Origin: Symbiodinium natans
Taxonomy: Eukaryota; Sar; Dinophyceae; Suessiales; Symbiodiniaceae
Assembly: GCA_905221605.1 (NCBI GenBank)
Contig: CAJNDS010002310.1
Location: 5,001 to 69,000 of the forward strand
Direction: 5' to 3'
DNA: 64,000 nt
A model generated the notes under the pieces. That model saw only the letters and a program-made list of their open reading frames with translations, made no database searches and was not told where the DNA came from. Positions within the stretch are counted from its first letter, which is position 1; every line of letters starts with the position of its first letter. The position numbers and the translations under genes were made by a program. Positions 1 through 9,651 of this stretch are shown here, one piece after another.

Positions 1-780
1 CTCTTCTGGCCCAGACCCCCATTCTGGGCTTGAAAACCTGGGTCTGGGTCAGATGAGGGCTTCGGAGCCAAAAAGAGCCACGGTCACCGAGAAACTTTCA
101 AACATGAGGCGCGGTCACCGGGGCACGAATTCCAAGCAACCGGGCGGAAGCCAGGCAGCTCAAAGCGCGCCTAAATACCCACGCGACGGCCAAAAAGAGG
201 CACGGTCACCGGGGAACTTTAGATCAGCACCCCATCAAGCAAAACAAAATTCCAGAATGTAAGCAATCAGCGCCCCAGCAAGCACGAACAAATCCAGAAA
301 GTAAGCAAGCAGCACCCCCTCGAGGACACAAAAACCCAGAAAGTAAGCAATCAACAACCCATTAAGCACCCACCACCCCCTCCCGGCCTCTTGTGGCCCA
401 GACTCCCCACTCTGGCTCGAAACCCTGGGTCTGGGGCAGATAAGGGCTTCCCCTCTTAGTCTTTCTCATCTTGAGTGGTTCGAGGGTGGGGTGGGAAAAC
501 CCCCACCACTGCCCGGCCTGAATACGAGCAGAGAAGGAACACGAGCAGACTGAAGGCGAGCTGAAAGACAACGAAAACAAGCAGAATGAATACGAGCAGA
601 AAGAAACGCATACGAGCAGAATGAAAACGAGAAGGAAACGAAGACGAGCATAATGGATACAATAAGGTTTGGGGACAGGGCTTGCTGATGAAAAATGTTA
701 ACTTTTCTATTTCTTGATGTTTTGGGATTCTCTGGGTGGGTGGTTTGTTTTCTAGAGTCCAAACAGCGGCTCTACTAGAG
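1..780. repeat. Left-edge repeats, no gene
   Basis: I see no gene here. A block of about 63 bp at 1-63 recurs at about 388-452 with roughly ten differences; both copies contain the phrase for 'ccctgggtctgggncagat'. Between them, 249-360 holds about three imperfect copies of a 45-bp unit built around 'cagaaagtaagcaa'. A degenerate unit around 'acgagcagaatgaa' follows at 525-655. The short minus-strand reading frames here have repeat composition and do not look like protein. Confidence 0.6.
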
Positions 781-794
781 ATTGCCTGACCCGG

Positions 795-1113
795 GGCTGC
801 TGAACCCTAAACCTGAACCCTAAATCTACTCCTTGGATTGGGTCGCGCTTTTGCCCCCTAAACCCTAAAACCCAAACCCTAAACCCTAAACTCTAAAGCC
901 TAAACCCCAAACCCTAAACCCTAAACCCTCCCCCCTAAACCCTAAACCCTACACCCTAAACCCTACACCCCAAACCCCAAACCCCAAACCCCAAACCCCA
1001 AACCCCAAACCCCAAACCCCAAACCCCAAACCCCAAACCCCAAACCCCAAACCCCAAACCCCAAACCCCAAACCCCAGACCCCAGACCCCAGACCCCAGA
1101 CCCCAAAACCCAA
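795..1113 (+). repeat. Telomere-like C-rich array
   Basis: The plus strand reads degenerate CCCTAAA units (about 800-960), then a cleaner run of about 17 CCCCAAA units (about 968-1075), ending in CCCAGAC variants. CCCTAAA is the C-strand of the TTTAGGG telomere repeat known in plants, dinoflagellates and relatives. The CCCCAAA block looks like a drifted and then amplified version. It is interstitial, because unique sequence lies on both sides. Confidence 0.85.
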
Positions 1114-1164
1114 ACCCTAACCTAGGTTCATGCAGATCTTGGACCGCTTCGGCTTCCTGAGGAG

Positions 1165-1341
1165 GCGCTCAGGTTTAGGGTTTAGGATTTGGGTTTTTAG
1201 GGTTTAGGGTTTGGTGTTTGGGGTTGATGGTTTAGGGTTCCGGCTAAGACCCAGAACCCCGCAGCTCACAGCTACTTAAGGTTTAGGGGTTTAGGGGTTT
1301 AGGGGTTTAGGGGTTTAGGGGTTTAGGGGTTTAGGGGTTTC
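1165..1341 (+). repeat. Telomere-like G-rich array, opposite orientation
   Basis: Degenerate TTTAGGG units (1171-1240) are followed by about eight near-perfect 8-bp units reading GTTTAGGG (about 1278-1340), ending abruptly in a short C run. The orientation is opposite to the array just to the left. A third, short C-rich patch (CCCTAAACCCC) lies at 1395-1440. Confidence 0.85.
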
Positions 1342-1544
1342 CCCCCGAGTTCCTTCGCCTGTGCAAGGATGTGTGTTTCGCTGTTTTCTTTCTTACCCCA
1401 AAACTAAACCCTAAACCCCAACTAAACCCTAAACCCCAGCTATTTCAATAGGGGGCTCAGGTAGGTTTTAGAGGGTGTTTGGCGTTATAACCGGATAAGG
1501 AATCAAAAGGTTTACTTTACTGGGTTTGGGAGTACGAGACTTTA

Positions 1545-1552
1545 ATACTTAA

Positions 1553-1593
<41 letters not shown>
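1545..1593. repeat. AT microsatellite
   Basis: An A/T-only stretch turns into a plain (AT)n run. It separates the telomere-like block from 1.6-2.1 kb, where I see no gene. Confidence 0.8.
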
Positions 1594-2141
1594 CTTTTTG
1601 GTTCTGGGTTCTACTTATACCTACTTTTTTCCAGGGTCTACCCCAAAGTAGGGTTTATAAAGGGCTTGAGGGCATTAGGGTTGAGGGTTTATCGGGCTGT
1701 TTCTGTTGAATGACGTCGGGGTATTTGGAGCTTCTTTCCCTCTATTTTTTGGGGGGGGGTTCTGAATTGTTAGATCCTTTGCTCGTGGGGGAGGGGGAGG
1801 GGGAGGCTTCAGGATTTCAGTCGAAGATTTTGGGCGCGTCAGGTACAAGTTTGGGCTTTCTTCTGCGCAGGCTTCGCTTCTTCTACCTCCCTATGGACTT
1901 TGCGCGTTGCCTGGAGCAGATTCAGGTGTGCTGGACTTGTAACTCTGACGGAGTGTCGAGTTCAGAATGGGATTACCCTGCTCCAAAATCTCTAAACTCT
2001 GAACTCCTAACTTTAATACTAAGCCTCTGCACCATACCTCATGGGGCTCGCGTTTTCATTTTTCGTGACGTTGCCGATGCTGGAGTGCCTCTTTGCAGCG
2101 TGCGCATGCACGTGCGCGAGCGCCAGCGCGCGCGCGCGGGT

Positions 2142-4040
2142 GTGTGTGTGTGTGTGTGTGTTGTGTGTGTTGTGTGTGTTGTGTGTGTTGTGTGTGTTGT
2201 GTGTGTTGTGTGTGTTGTGTGTGTGTGTGGTGTGTGTGGTGTGTGTGGTGTGTGTGGTGTGTGTGGTGTGTGTGGTGTGTGTGGTGTGTGTGGTGTGTGT
2301 GGTGTGTGTGGTGTGTGTGGTGTGTGTGGTGTGTGTGGTGTTTGTGGTGTGTGTGGTGTGTGTGGTGTGTGTGGTGTGTGTGGTGTGTGTGGTGTGTGTG
2401 GTGTGTGTGGTGTGTGTGGTGTGTGTGGTGTGTGTGGTGTGTGTAGTGTGTGTGGTGTGTGTGGTGTGTGTGGTGTGTGTGGTGTGTGTGGTGTGTGTGG
2501 TGTGTGTGGTGTGTGTGGTGTGTGTGGTGTGTGTGGTGTGTGTGGTGTGTGTGGTGTGTGTGGTGTGTGTGGTGTGGGTGGTGTGTGTGGTGTGTGTGGT
2601 GTGTGTGGTGTGTGTGGTGTGTGTGGTGTGTGTGGTGTGTGTGGTGTGTGTGGTGTGTGTGGTGTGTGTGGTGTGTGTGGTGCGTGTGGTGTGTGTGGTG
2701 TGTGTGGTGTGTGTGGTGTGTGTGGTGTGTGTGGTGTGTGTGGTGTGTGTGGTGTGTGTGGTGTGTGTGGTGTGTGTGGTGTGTGTCGTGTGTGTGGTGT
2801 GTGTGGTGTGTGTGGTGTGTGTGGTGTGTGTGGTGTGTGTGGTGTGTGTGGTGTGTGTGGTGTGTGTGGTGTGTGTGGTGTGTGTGGTGTGTGTGGTGTG
2901 TGTCGTGTGTGTGGTGTGTGTGGTGTGTGTGGTGTGTGTGGTGTGTGTGGTGTGTGTGGTGTGTGTGGTGTGTGTGGTGTGTGTGGTGTGTGCGGTGTGT
3001 GTGGTGTGTGTGGTGTGTGTGGTGTGTGTGGTGTGTGTGGTGTGTGTGGTGTGTGTGGTGTGTGTGGTGTGTGTGGTGTGTGTGGTGTGTGTGGTGCGTG
3101 TGGTGTGTGTGGTGTGTGTGGTGTGTGTGGTGTGTGTGGTGTGTGTGGTGTGTGTGGTGTGTGTGGTGTGTGTGGTGTGTGTGGTGTGTGTGGCGTGTGT
3201 GGTGTGTGTGGTGTGTGTGGTGTGTGTGGTGTGTGTGGTGTGTGTGGTGTGTGTGGTGTGTGTGGTGTGTGTGGTGTGTGTGGTGTGTGTGGTGTGTGTG
3301 GTGTGTGTGGTGTGTGTGGTGTGTGTGGTGTGTGTGGTGTGTGTGGTGTGGTGTGTGTGGGGGGTGTGGTGTGTGTGGTGTGTGTGGTGTGTGTGGTGTG
3401 TGTGGTGTGTGTGGTGTGTGTGGTGTGTGTGGTGTGTGTGGTGTGTGTGGTGTGTGTGGTTTGTGTGGTGTGTGTGGTGTGTGTGGTGTGTGTGGTGTGT
3501 GTGGTGTGTGTGGTGTGTGTGGTGTGTGTGGTGTGTGTGGTGTGTGTTGTGTGTGTGGTGTGTGTGGTGTGTGTGGTGTGTGTGGTGTGTGTGGTGTGTG
3601 TGGTGTGTGTGGTGTGTGTGGTGTGTGTGGTGTGTGTGGTGTGTGTGGTGTGTGTGGTGTGTGTGGTGTGTGTGGTGTGTGTGGTGTGTGTGGTGTGTGT
3701 GGTGTGTTTGGTGTGTGTGGTGTGTGTGGTGTGTGTGGTGTGTGTGGTGTGTGTGGTGTGTGTGGTGTGTGTGGTGTGTGTGGTGTGTGTGGTGTGTGTG
3801 GTGTGTGTGGTGTGTGTGGTGTGTGTGGTGTGTGTGGTGTGTGTGGTGTGTGTGGTGTGTGTGGTGTGTGTGGTGTGTCTGGTGTGTGTGGTGTGTGTGG
3901 TGTGTGTGGTGTGTGTGGTGTGTGTGGTGTGTGTGGTGTGTGTGGTGTGTGTGGTGTGTGTGGTGTGTGTGGTGTGTGTGGTGTGTGTGGTGTGTGTGGT
4001 GTGTGTGGTGTGTGTGGTGTGTGTGGTGTGTGTGGTGTGT

Positions 4041-4076
<36 letters not shown>

Positions 4077-4130
4077 TGGGTGTGGGTGTGGGTGTGTGTG
4101 CGTGTGCACGTGTGTGTGTGTGTGTGTGTG
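2142..4130. repeat. GT-rich 9-bp satellite, about 2 kb
   Basis: A (GT)n lead-in and seven TTGTGTGTG units pass into roughly 200 tandem copies of GGTGTGTGT with only scattered single-base variants (for example near 2341, 2445, 2575, 2682 and 2786). A phase break lies near 3347-3365 and the array ends in GT/GGGTGT. No stop arises in several frames, so 700-800-codon open frames appear on both strands (VVC, VCG, HTT and HTP repeats). These follow from the unit and should not be annotated as proteins. Confidence 0.95.
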
Positions 4131-5279
4131 TCGTGTGACGTGATATGTGGCCGGTGCTAAAAAACGGCACATGAAGAACTACTTCGAAAGTCGGATCCTT
4201 TTCCGATTGGTGAAACAAGGTTTTTAAGGCAGTGACTGAGCGAGACAGTCATGTGAGATGCTGCGGTGTTGCATGTGCTTTGAGAGAGAGACACACACAC
4301 AGAGGACATTGAATGATCACCTGACTAAGCCTCTCTCGGAGTCAGCACACGCGTGCTTGTGTGCGCGCACACACACACACACCTAAACGTGGCGATACAT
4401 TGGGCAGGTGTGCACCTGTACTACCTGTACCTCGTTGCGTCGTTGATGAGCGCTCATGGACCCGGGTAGCTTGGGGTCTCACCATCGCTCATCCCTCGCC
4501 TCATTTCCAGTCGCACTATTCCCAATGTCTGGCACATGTGGTACAAAAAGCTCATTCGCCTTCGCACCTGCTATATTATGTTTCTGTTGTGTAGTAACCT
4601 GTGCCGCCCTCATTGTTGGTAAGGCTTCAACGCATCAACAGAATGGTAGAGTACAACTGGCAGCACAAGGCTGAAGCTAAAGGATGTAGCCCCCCTACTT
4701 CTGAGGGCGGCGCGAACCACTCTACAGATAAGTGTGTGCAAGCAACAAGTAGTGCACAGCTACGGCTTCAACGACTGACAAAATTGGGGCCACATCTACT
4801 GAATCAACTGATTCCTGTGGATTCCAGCATCTAATGCTGCACCAAAAGATACGAGTAAAAGATGCTGGAAGGTGTTTCCAAAGCCAAACTGTGTTACCCG
4901 CATGTGCGTGCGCGTGCGCGTGCGCGGGTGCTTGTGCGTGTGCGTGTGCGTGTGCGTGTGCGTGTGCGTGTGGGTGTGTCTCTGTGTGTGTGTGTGTGTG
5001 TGTGCGTGCGTACAACCTTGTTCCCCACCCTCAGGAAATGTTGCAGAGTGCCCCCACCCCGAGGGAATCCCAGAGTGTGCGCTGGAGTGCATTTCTTCTC
5101 GCAGAGGATCCAAAGAGAATCTGACAGAGTGCCGGCCCCCAGAGAATTCTGCAGAGTATTCCTGGAGTCCTGGAGTGATCCAGCAGTGCCCATCAGATTG
5201 CTCAATTTGGGGCGGGGCTGTCCGGAGAGACATGTACAGACGAACTTCCTTTGCGTTTCTTGATTCCGCTCGCCCGCAC
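4131..5279. other. No gene seen; CA/GT and GCGTGT tracts
   Basis: A short (CA)n lies near 4366-4381 and an alternating purine-pyrimidine GCGTGT/GTGT tract at about 4906-5012. A short copy of a dispersed motif, 'acttctgagggcggcgcg', sits at about 4699. I looked on the minus strand for the topoisomerase II exons that should follow 5280 and found none. Confidence 0.5.
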
Positions 5280-5806
5280 CTTGCCGCGGAGTGGAAAGAC
5301 GCCCCACTTGTCACGGCCAATGACGCTGAGCCCGGCAACCGCCAGAGCCTAGCACGGATCTATATGCACAGGTCCCTTTGTGCCGTTTTGTCGTTCAGAT
5401 CATATGCATGCAAGGCTTCAGCCTTTGCGGAATCTCCTTCTGTCAGAATCAGCGTGCACTCATGGGACAGCTTTCCACCTGATGACAATGAGGAGACTGT
5501 TCCGTCTCTACGGAACCTTATTATGCAACTGTCGCTCTGGCCGAGCATTGCGCAACAATTCACGCTGCTCCGCTGCGCCTGCGTCATTGGCGTCCTCAAG
5601 CTTGGGAACGCCCGTAAGGCGAGCAACACGGCCGGTGTTTGCCTACGCAACGCGACAGTCTGGGTGCTGCATGGCGCTGCACTCTGCCCTGGCTGCGCCG
5701 GCTGTGCCGGCTGTGCCGGCTGCGCCTTGAGCTTTTTGCCCAGGTCTACTTTCGATTTGGCCATGGCAGCCATGAGGATGAGGTCAACAACCCCACAAGT
5801 CGCCAC
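5280..5806 (-). CDS. TOP2: TOP2 exons 20-23 (linker and TOPRIM start)
   Basis: Exons at 5726-5806 (VATCGVVDLILMAAMAKSKV), 5579-5642 (TGVPKLEDANDA), 5423-5478 (GKLSHECTLILTEGDSAK) and 5280-5348 (ALAVAGLSVIGRDKWGVFPL). The TOPRIM glutamate lies in LTEGDSA. The last exon ends CGCGGCAAG before GTGCGG, a normal-looking donor, so splicing to a further exon is expected, but none is found downstream. Confidence 0.9.
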
Positions 5807-8800
5807 CTTGCATCAGCTTCTTCTGAGATTGGAAAAGGCAACAGCACAGCGAAGTCAGCGAAGTTACGCCCACTCCCGCCCCCCCCCCCCCCCCCCTGCC
5901 CCCTCTGCCACTGCCCTTCCTCTGAGAGGAACTTCTCCGACAGCTCGCATCGGGACCCGAATTTGGACTGCTTGGTCATGAGCGTCTCCTGCTCAAGGAA
6001 AACTCGAAACTTCACAAAACCACAATAACCATTCTCGTGGCAAAAGGCGGTGCAAAGCAGCATCGCCGCAATATACACAGTCAAGAAATGTGCCCCCCCT
6101 CTCAGCTCTCTTCCGCGAAGCCTGACATCCCGTGTTAAAAACCAGTTGCACAAAGATTGAAAAGGGTTAACGGCCAGCAGCGGGTCAGCTTGTTCGGGTT
6201 CTGAGAAAGGAGTCTCTACTGCTTTCTTGGCTCTCTCCTTCGTCTGCGAGTCGAAAGCAGGGTTCTCCACCAAGCACTTGATGAAGACCCAGAGGTGGTT
6301 CCTCAGATCTGAACTAAAGTCTAAAGCCGCCCGCAGGCTGATGCCTAACGACGGTCACTTGGACTCGGGCTTGACATGGTGTGGTCTCACATCCACCCCT
6401 CCCTTCACCTTCTCCTTGCTCTGCGCCTTGACTTTCTCCAAGATTGCCTCCGCGCTCGCTTTCTTGGCATGTCTCTTCGCATGCTAGCTCCTGCTAGCTC
6501 CTGCTAGGTCGCTAGGTGTTCTACAAGTGTTTCTAGAGCTTCAGAAAAACTTACAACTAGGTTTCAAAGTATTGAAGAGTTGAGATCGGTACATTGAAGA
6601 TTTGCGAGCCAATCTGATGTGATCCGCTTGGATTTGCTTTGATCCGGCCTCGACGATCTGATCGGACACGTGGGTCACGTGCGTCCCGCCGCGAATAGTG
6701 CAAATCGAGTTCACAAAGCTCACCTCCACCAGGGAGCTTAAGCTACGTGGACGCTGGCTTTCCTTGCATGATGACAACCAACTCAACGAACAATACGAAC
6801 AACGATTCCCAAACATGTCCGGCATCTGTGCCTGGTTGAAGCCACTCTCCGTGAGGCTCACGCAGATCTCCCACCTCGACAGCCCACACATACGGCTATC
6901 CGGTCACTGCAAGTTCACATTTCGCCACAGGCCGAGCCTGTCAGAGCACTTCTCGTAAATTTGCGGCACGCCCTGGCGTGTGAGCCTCAGGAAAGCCATT
7001 TTTCTCGGGACGCCTTTTGGAAGGACTCCTCTCCGGACTTTCTTTTCGAAAAACCCTTCCAACTTCTCTCTTTGGCGCTGGCAGGTAGAGGTCGCAGTAG
7101 TCGCGGAAGTTGCGGACGTCCAACTTCTCACCGTTGAGGAAGACGCTACAGCGGTCCTGAAAGGATAGCACATGCCTCGGGCACTGCTGCGACAAAGTCT
7201 TTCTGGGAGCTGGGCCGTTGTGGATCCGGCCACGTCATACACACGCTTCGTCAGCAAAGACACAATGTCATCCTTGGTTCTCTTGGCCACTGCCATTGGC
7301 TGCCACTGCCTGTGGTGGTCTAATTGGGCTGCGCGCGGCGCCACAGATGAAGAGTGGACTGAGACAATCGACAATCGGGACTATCGTGACTATCGTGACT
7401 ATCGTGACCATGCAGGCCGCAAGTCGTCCAGACGTGTCATGCCGAACTTTGCCAAGTCTGGCTTGAAGGTGATGCAGGTAAAGGACTTCTCCTGGCGCAT
7501 GCCAATCGCATTCGGTCGCATGCAGATGCACACGGACGTGGAGCCATGGAGGCGAGGAGGCCTTTGTCGCAACGATCTCCGGTTTGCCCTTAACCTTCCA
7601 ACTTTGGCGAACCCCGAGCACATAAACGCAACACACACACACACACACAGACACAGACACACACACACACACACACACATAAATATATATATATATACAC
7701 ACACACTGTTACGCTTTTCATGCAAACAAACAAGCAAGCAAACAAACGAAAATAAACACAAACACCATGTGAGGCACGCAGACAAAAAGTGAACCTGCAT
7801 GTTCTTCGTGAAGACTTGGGTAAACCTGTCAGCTAGCAGTGTGGCTTGACGTGTGCTCACGAGAGAGAAGCGCCAATTCGGCCTGTTTTTGCCGTCGCAC
7901 GTCTCCACTTTGAACTCGGTGGAGAAAACGTTGGCAAGCTTGGCGCCATAGCCATTCCGACCTCCCACCACCTGGCAGATTGCACTCCTGTACTAAAGCG
8001 ATTATGCATTCCAAGAGAAACAAGAGAACCTCAGCACCGCTTTTTCTTCTATCCGCTTGCACCTTACAAGAAGTGTCGTCGTAGTTGTCGCTGGTCAGCA
8101 AGTGGCCAAACACAAGCTCCGGGACGTAGACCTTGCTGCCGAGGACATCGAATCGTGCTGATTCTGCCAAGCACTCGCCTCTCTGCGCCGCTTGCCGAGC
8201 CATGTTTGTCTCCCTTGTTTTCTTGGTTTGTTCCTGGTGGAGGATTTCGGGCAGTTTCGGGCGGAAAGGTTTAGAGTGGAGGGTTCGTCTAGGGCTAAGG
8301 TTACAGCGTTGAGGGTTTTGGACATTGGCCTTTGAGGGTTTTGGGAGATGCAGAGCCAACTGTGATTCTGAGGAGCAGAAAGTAACATGAGTGCCGGACT
8401 TTTTGCTCCTTGTGCAGGACTACGGGTAGACCCCTGGAGGGCAGCTCAGGCAGCTCAGGCTGTGCGGCAAGGAAGTCGCATGGGTTTGGGGCAGGGAGGT
8501 GCCCGCAGGCCTGCCGTTGTTCCACACTGAGAGCAGCCCCTGCTGCTGATGGATCTCCACCTTGATGCTGTCCATACCCTGGCTCAAAGGGCGAATCGTC
8601 AGGTTAACGGATTTAACAGATTTAACGGATGCCCTCTGCTTTGGGAGGCGCTTTTCGCCTGCGGGTCCCGTTGCAGGTTGTCCGCGGCGTTCACCAAGAT
8701 CTCATCGAAGATCTTGTAAAGAGCAGGTACCTGGCAAAGCTGGACACACCTTGCGGATCCTGGACCTTGCGGCCTCGCCTTCCTTCAAGTACCGACGTAT

Positions 8801-9651
8801 GGTGTTTCTTCACCCGGGGGATTTGGGATGTTTCGGAATTTGTTGGATATTTCGGAATATTTGGGTCGGAGGAGTTGGCCTTTGCAACTGCGATGGCGCT
8901 ACTGTTGTGCAATCATGAGCTCCTCGGCGTTTTATGAAACACATTTCGGATGAAGGTTTTGGGGTTTAGGATTGCACAAGAAGAAGGGTTTCAGGATTTT
9001 GGGGCTTCAGGCAATTCAGGGGCTTGGTTTACTACAGCTTGGGGGGAAGAATCTTCCCGCGCGCACGAAGCTGATCTTCCGGTGCACCATGCGGCTCTGC
9101 ACGCCATCGAAAACCCAGAGGTCCTCAGGTAACGACACGCGGCCAGGGCTTGGATGCAGCATGATGCAGTGCCTGGATTCGTGAGACGAACCTACAGGAA
9201 CCGTGCTGAGACATACCTAGATGGCGTTTCTCCGTTTCTCCGTTTCCCCTGCCTGCACCTGGGCTTCAGTGGAGCCCACATATGTGTCCGGGCGAAGAAG
9301 AATGTGCTCCAGCCTTGAATCAGCCAACACACGAAGCTGATTCTAAGCTGATGCCTTGAGGCAAAAAGGGCGGAAAGGGTGGGCGCCAAAGACTCGCGCG
9401 CAACGACCGAAGGCACCGGTATTCAAGTGGAGCCGGGAGCGATGGTGCTTATCTTCCACGAGCATGTCCTAAGGGTCCTAAGGGTCCTAGAGGTACTTTG
9501 ACCAGGTACTCTGTTCCAACAACAATGGCAGAACACACGCAGGAACCTCGCATAGCTGGCCCTCGACAGGTTCGCCTCCCCGGCTTCGGATTCCGAGGTC
9601 AGGACTGGGTCTTCTTCTGGTAGATCTGCTCGATGGACTTGCCCTCACGTC
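5280..9651 (-). CDS. TOP2: DNA topoisomerase II (5' part, 23 exons, truncated in TOPRIM)
   Basis: Type IIA topoisomerase, the ATP-dependent enzyme that passes one DNA duplex through another in the nucleus. The joined exons give about 469 residues that follow eukaryotic topoisomerase II from just before its LRPDTY motif to PLRGK in the TOPRIM domain. Motifs seen in order: ILLRPDTYVGS, the GHKL N-box in DEILVNAADN, the ATP-lid glycines in GGRNGYGAK, transducer-domain FVNSI and GGTHV, FDSQTK, PKLEDANDAGG, and the TOPRIM ECTLILTEGDSAK. All 23 acceptors are AG followed by G. Donors read GC in 12 introns, GT in about 8 and apparently GA in 3. The first exon is not found: the most upstream mapped exon has an in-frame stop just before its acceptor. 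The cleavage-core exons, including the catalytic tyrosine, are absent down to the window edge, so the gene is truncated here or continues beyond a very large intron. Confidence 0.93.
5920..6301 (-). CDS. TOP2: TOP2 exons 18-19 (end of ATPase region)
   Basis: Exons at 6238-6301 (NHLWVFIKCLVENPAFDSQT) and 5920-5988 (ETLMTKQSKFGSRCELSEKF). Both introns are best read as GA donors (GAGAGA and GAAGGG) because that keeps the residue spacing of the family. For the first, a GC donor six bases on would add two residues. The next intron contains a poly-C tract at about 5879-5897. Confidence 0.85.
6371..6972 (-). CDS. TOP2: TOP2 exons 14-17 (transducer)
   Basis: Exons at 6938-6972 (GVPQIYEKCSD), 6832-6874 (WEICVSLTESGFNQ), 6649-6723 (VSFVNSICTIRGGTHVTHVS) and 6371-6447 (AILEKVKAQSKEKVKGGVDV). 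All four introns start GC. The 6875-6937 intron is only 63 bp. The FVNSI and GGTH motifs mark the transducer domain. Confidence 0.9.
7055..7588 (-). CDS. TOP2: TOP2 exons 10-13 (start of transducer domain)
   Basis: Exons at 7562-7588 (GKPEIVATK), 7426-7491 (EKSFTCITFKPDLAKF), 7216-7272 (DDIVSLLTKRVYDVAGST) and about 7055-7156 (CSVFLNGEKLDVRNFRDYCD). The second of these is best joined with an intron starting GACTTG, a GA donor, which gives RLD-DDIV at the length seen in other topoisomerase II proteins. The low border of the last exon is uncertain by 9 bp (7055 or 7064, both GT donors). Confidence 0.85.
7795..8131 (-). CDS. TOP2: TOP2 exons 7-9 (ATP lid)
   Basis: Exons at 8063-8131 (VYVPELVFGHLLTSDNYDD), 7883-7971 (VVGGRNGYGAKLANVFSTEF) and 7795-7825 (FTQVFTKNMQ). 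GGRNGYGAK is the glycine-rich ATP-binding loop. Introns start GTGCAA, GCCGAA and GTTCAC. The intron below 7795 holds a (CA)n/(TA)n microsatellite at about 7629-7708. Confidence 0.92.
8400..8730 (-). CDS. TOP2: TOP2 exons 4-6 (GHKL ATPase N-box)
   Basis: Exons at 8659-8730 (VPALYKIFDEILVNAADN), 8511-8578 (MDSIKVEIHQQQGLLSVWNN) and 8400-8433 (GLPVVLHKEQK). The N-box asparagine that helps bind Mg-ATP sits in NAADN. The first two introns start GCGAAA and GCCTGC, the third GTCCGG. The 34-bp third exon is too short for simple ORF finding and is supported by the exact frame join NNGR-GLPVVLHK. Confidence 0.9.
9067..9651 (-). CDS. TOP2: TOP2 exons 1-3 mapped (N-terminal strap)
   Basis: Exons at 9606-9651 (IEQIYQKKTQ), 9259-9313 (LEHILLRPDTYVGS) and 9067-9123 (DLWVFDGVQSRMVHRKISF). 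The introns start GTCCTG, GTGCAG and GTGCGC, and each acceptor is AG then G. The phases join exactly: AAG ACC CA plus G CTG GAG restores K-T-Q-L-E. The LRPDTYxGS motif is diagnostic of type IIA topoisomerases. Confidence 0.9.

Noticed and set aside
2019-4218. Open frames of 700-816 codons on both strands (HTT, HTP, VVC and VCG repeats)
   Set aside because: They are direct translations of a 9-bp GT satellite that contains no stop in several frames; no non-repeat protein sequence is attached.
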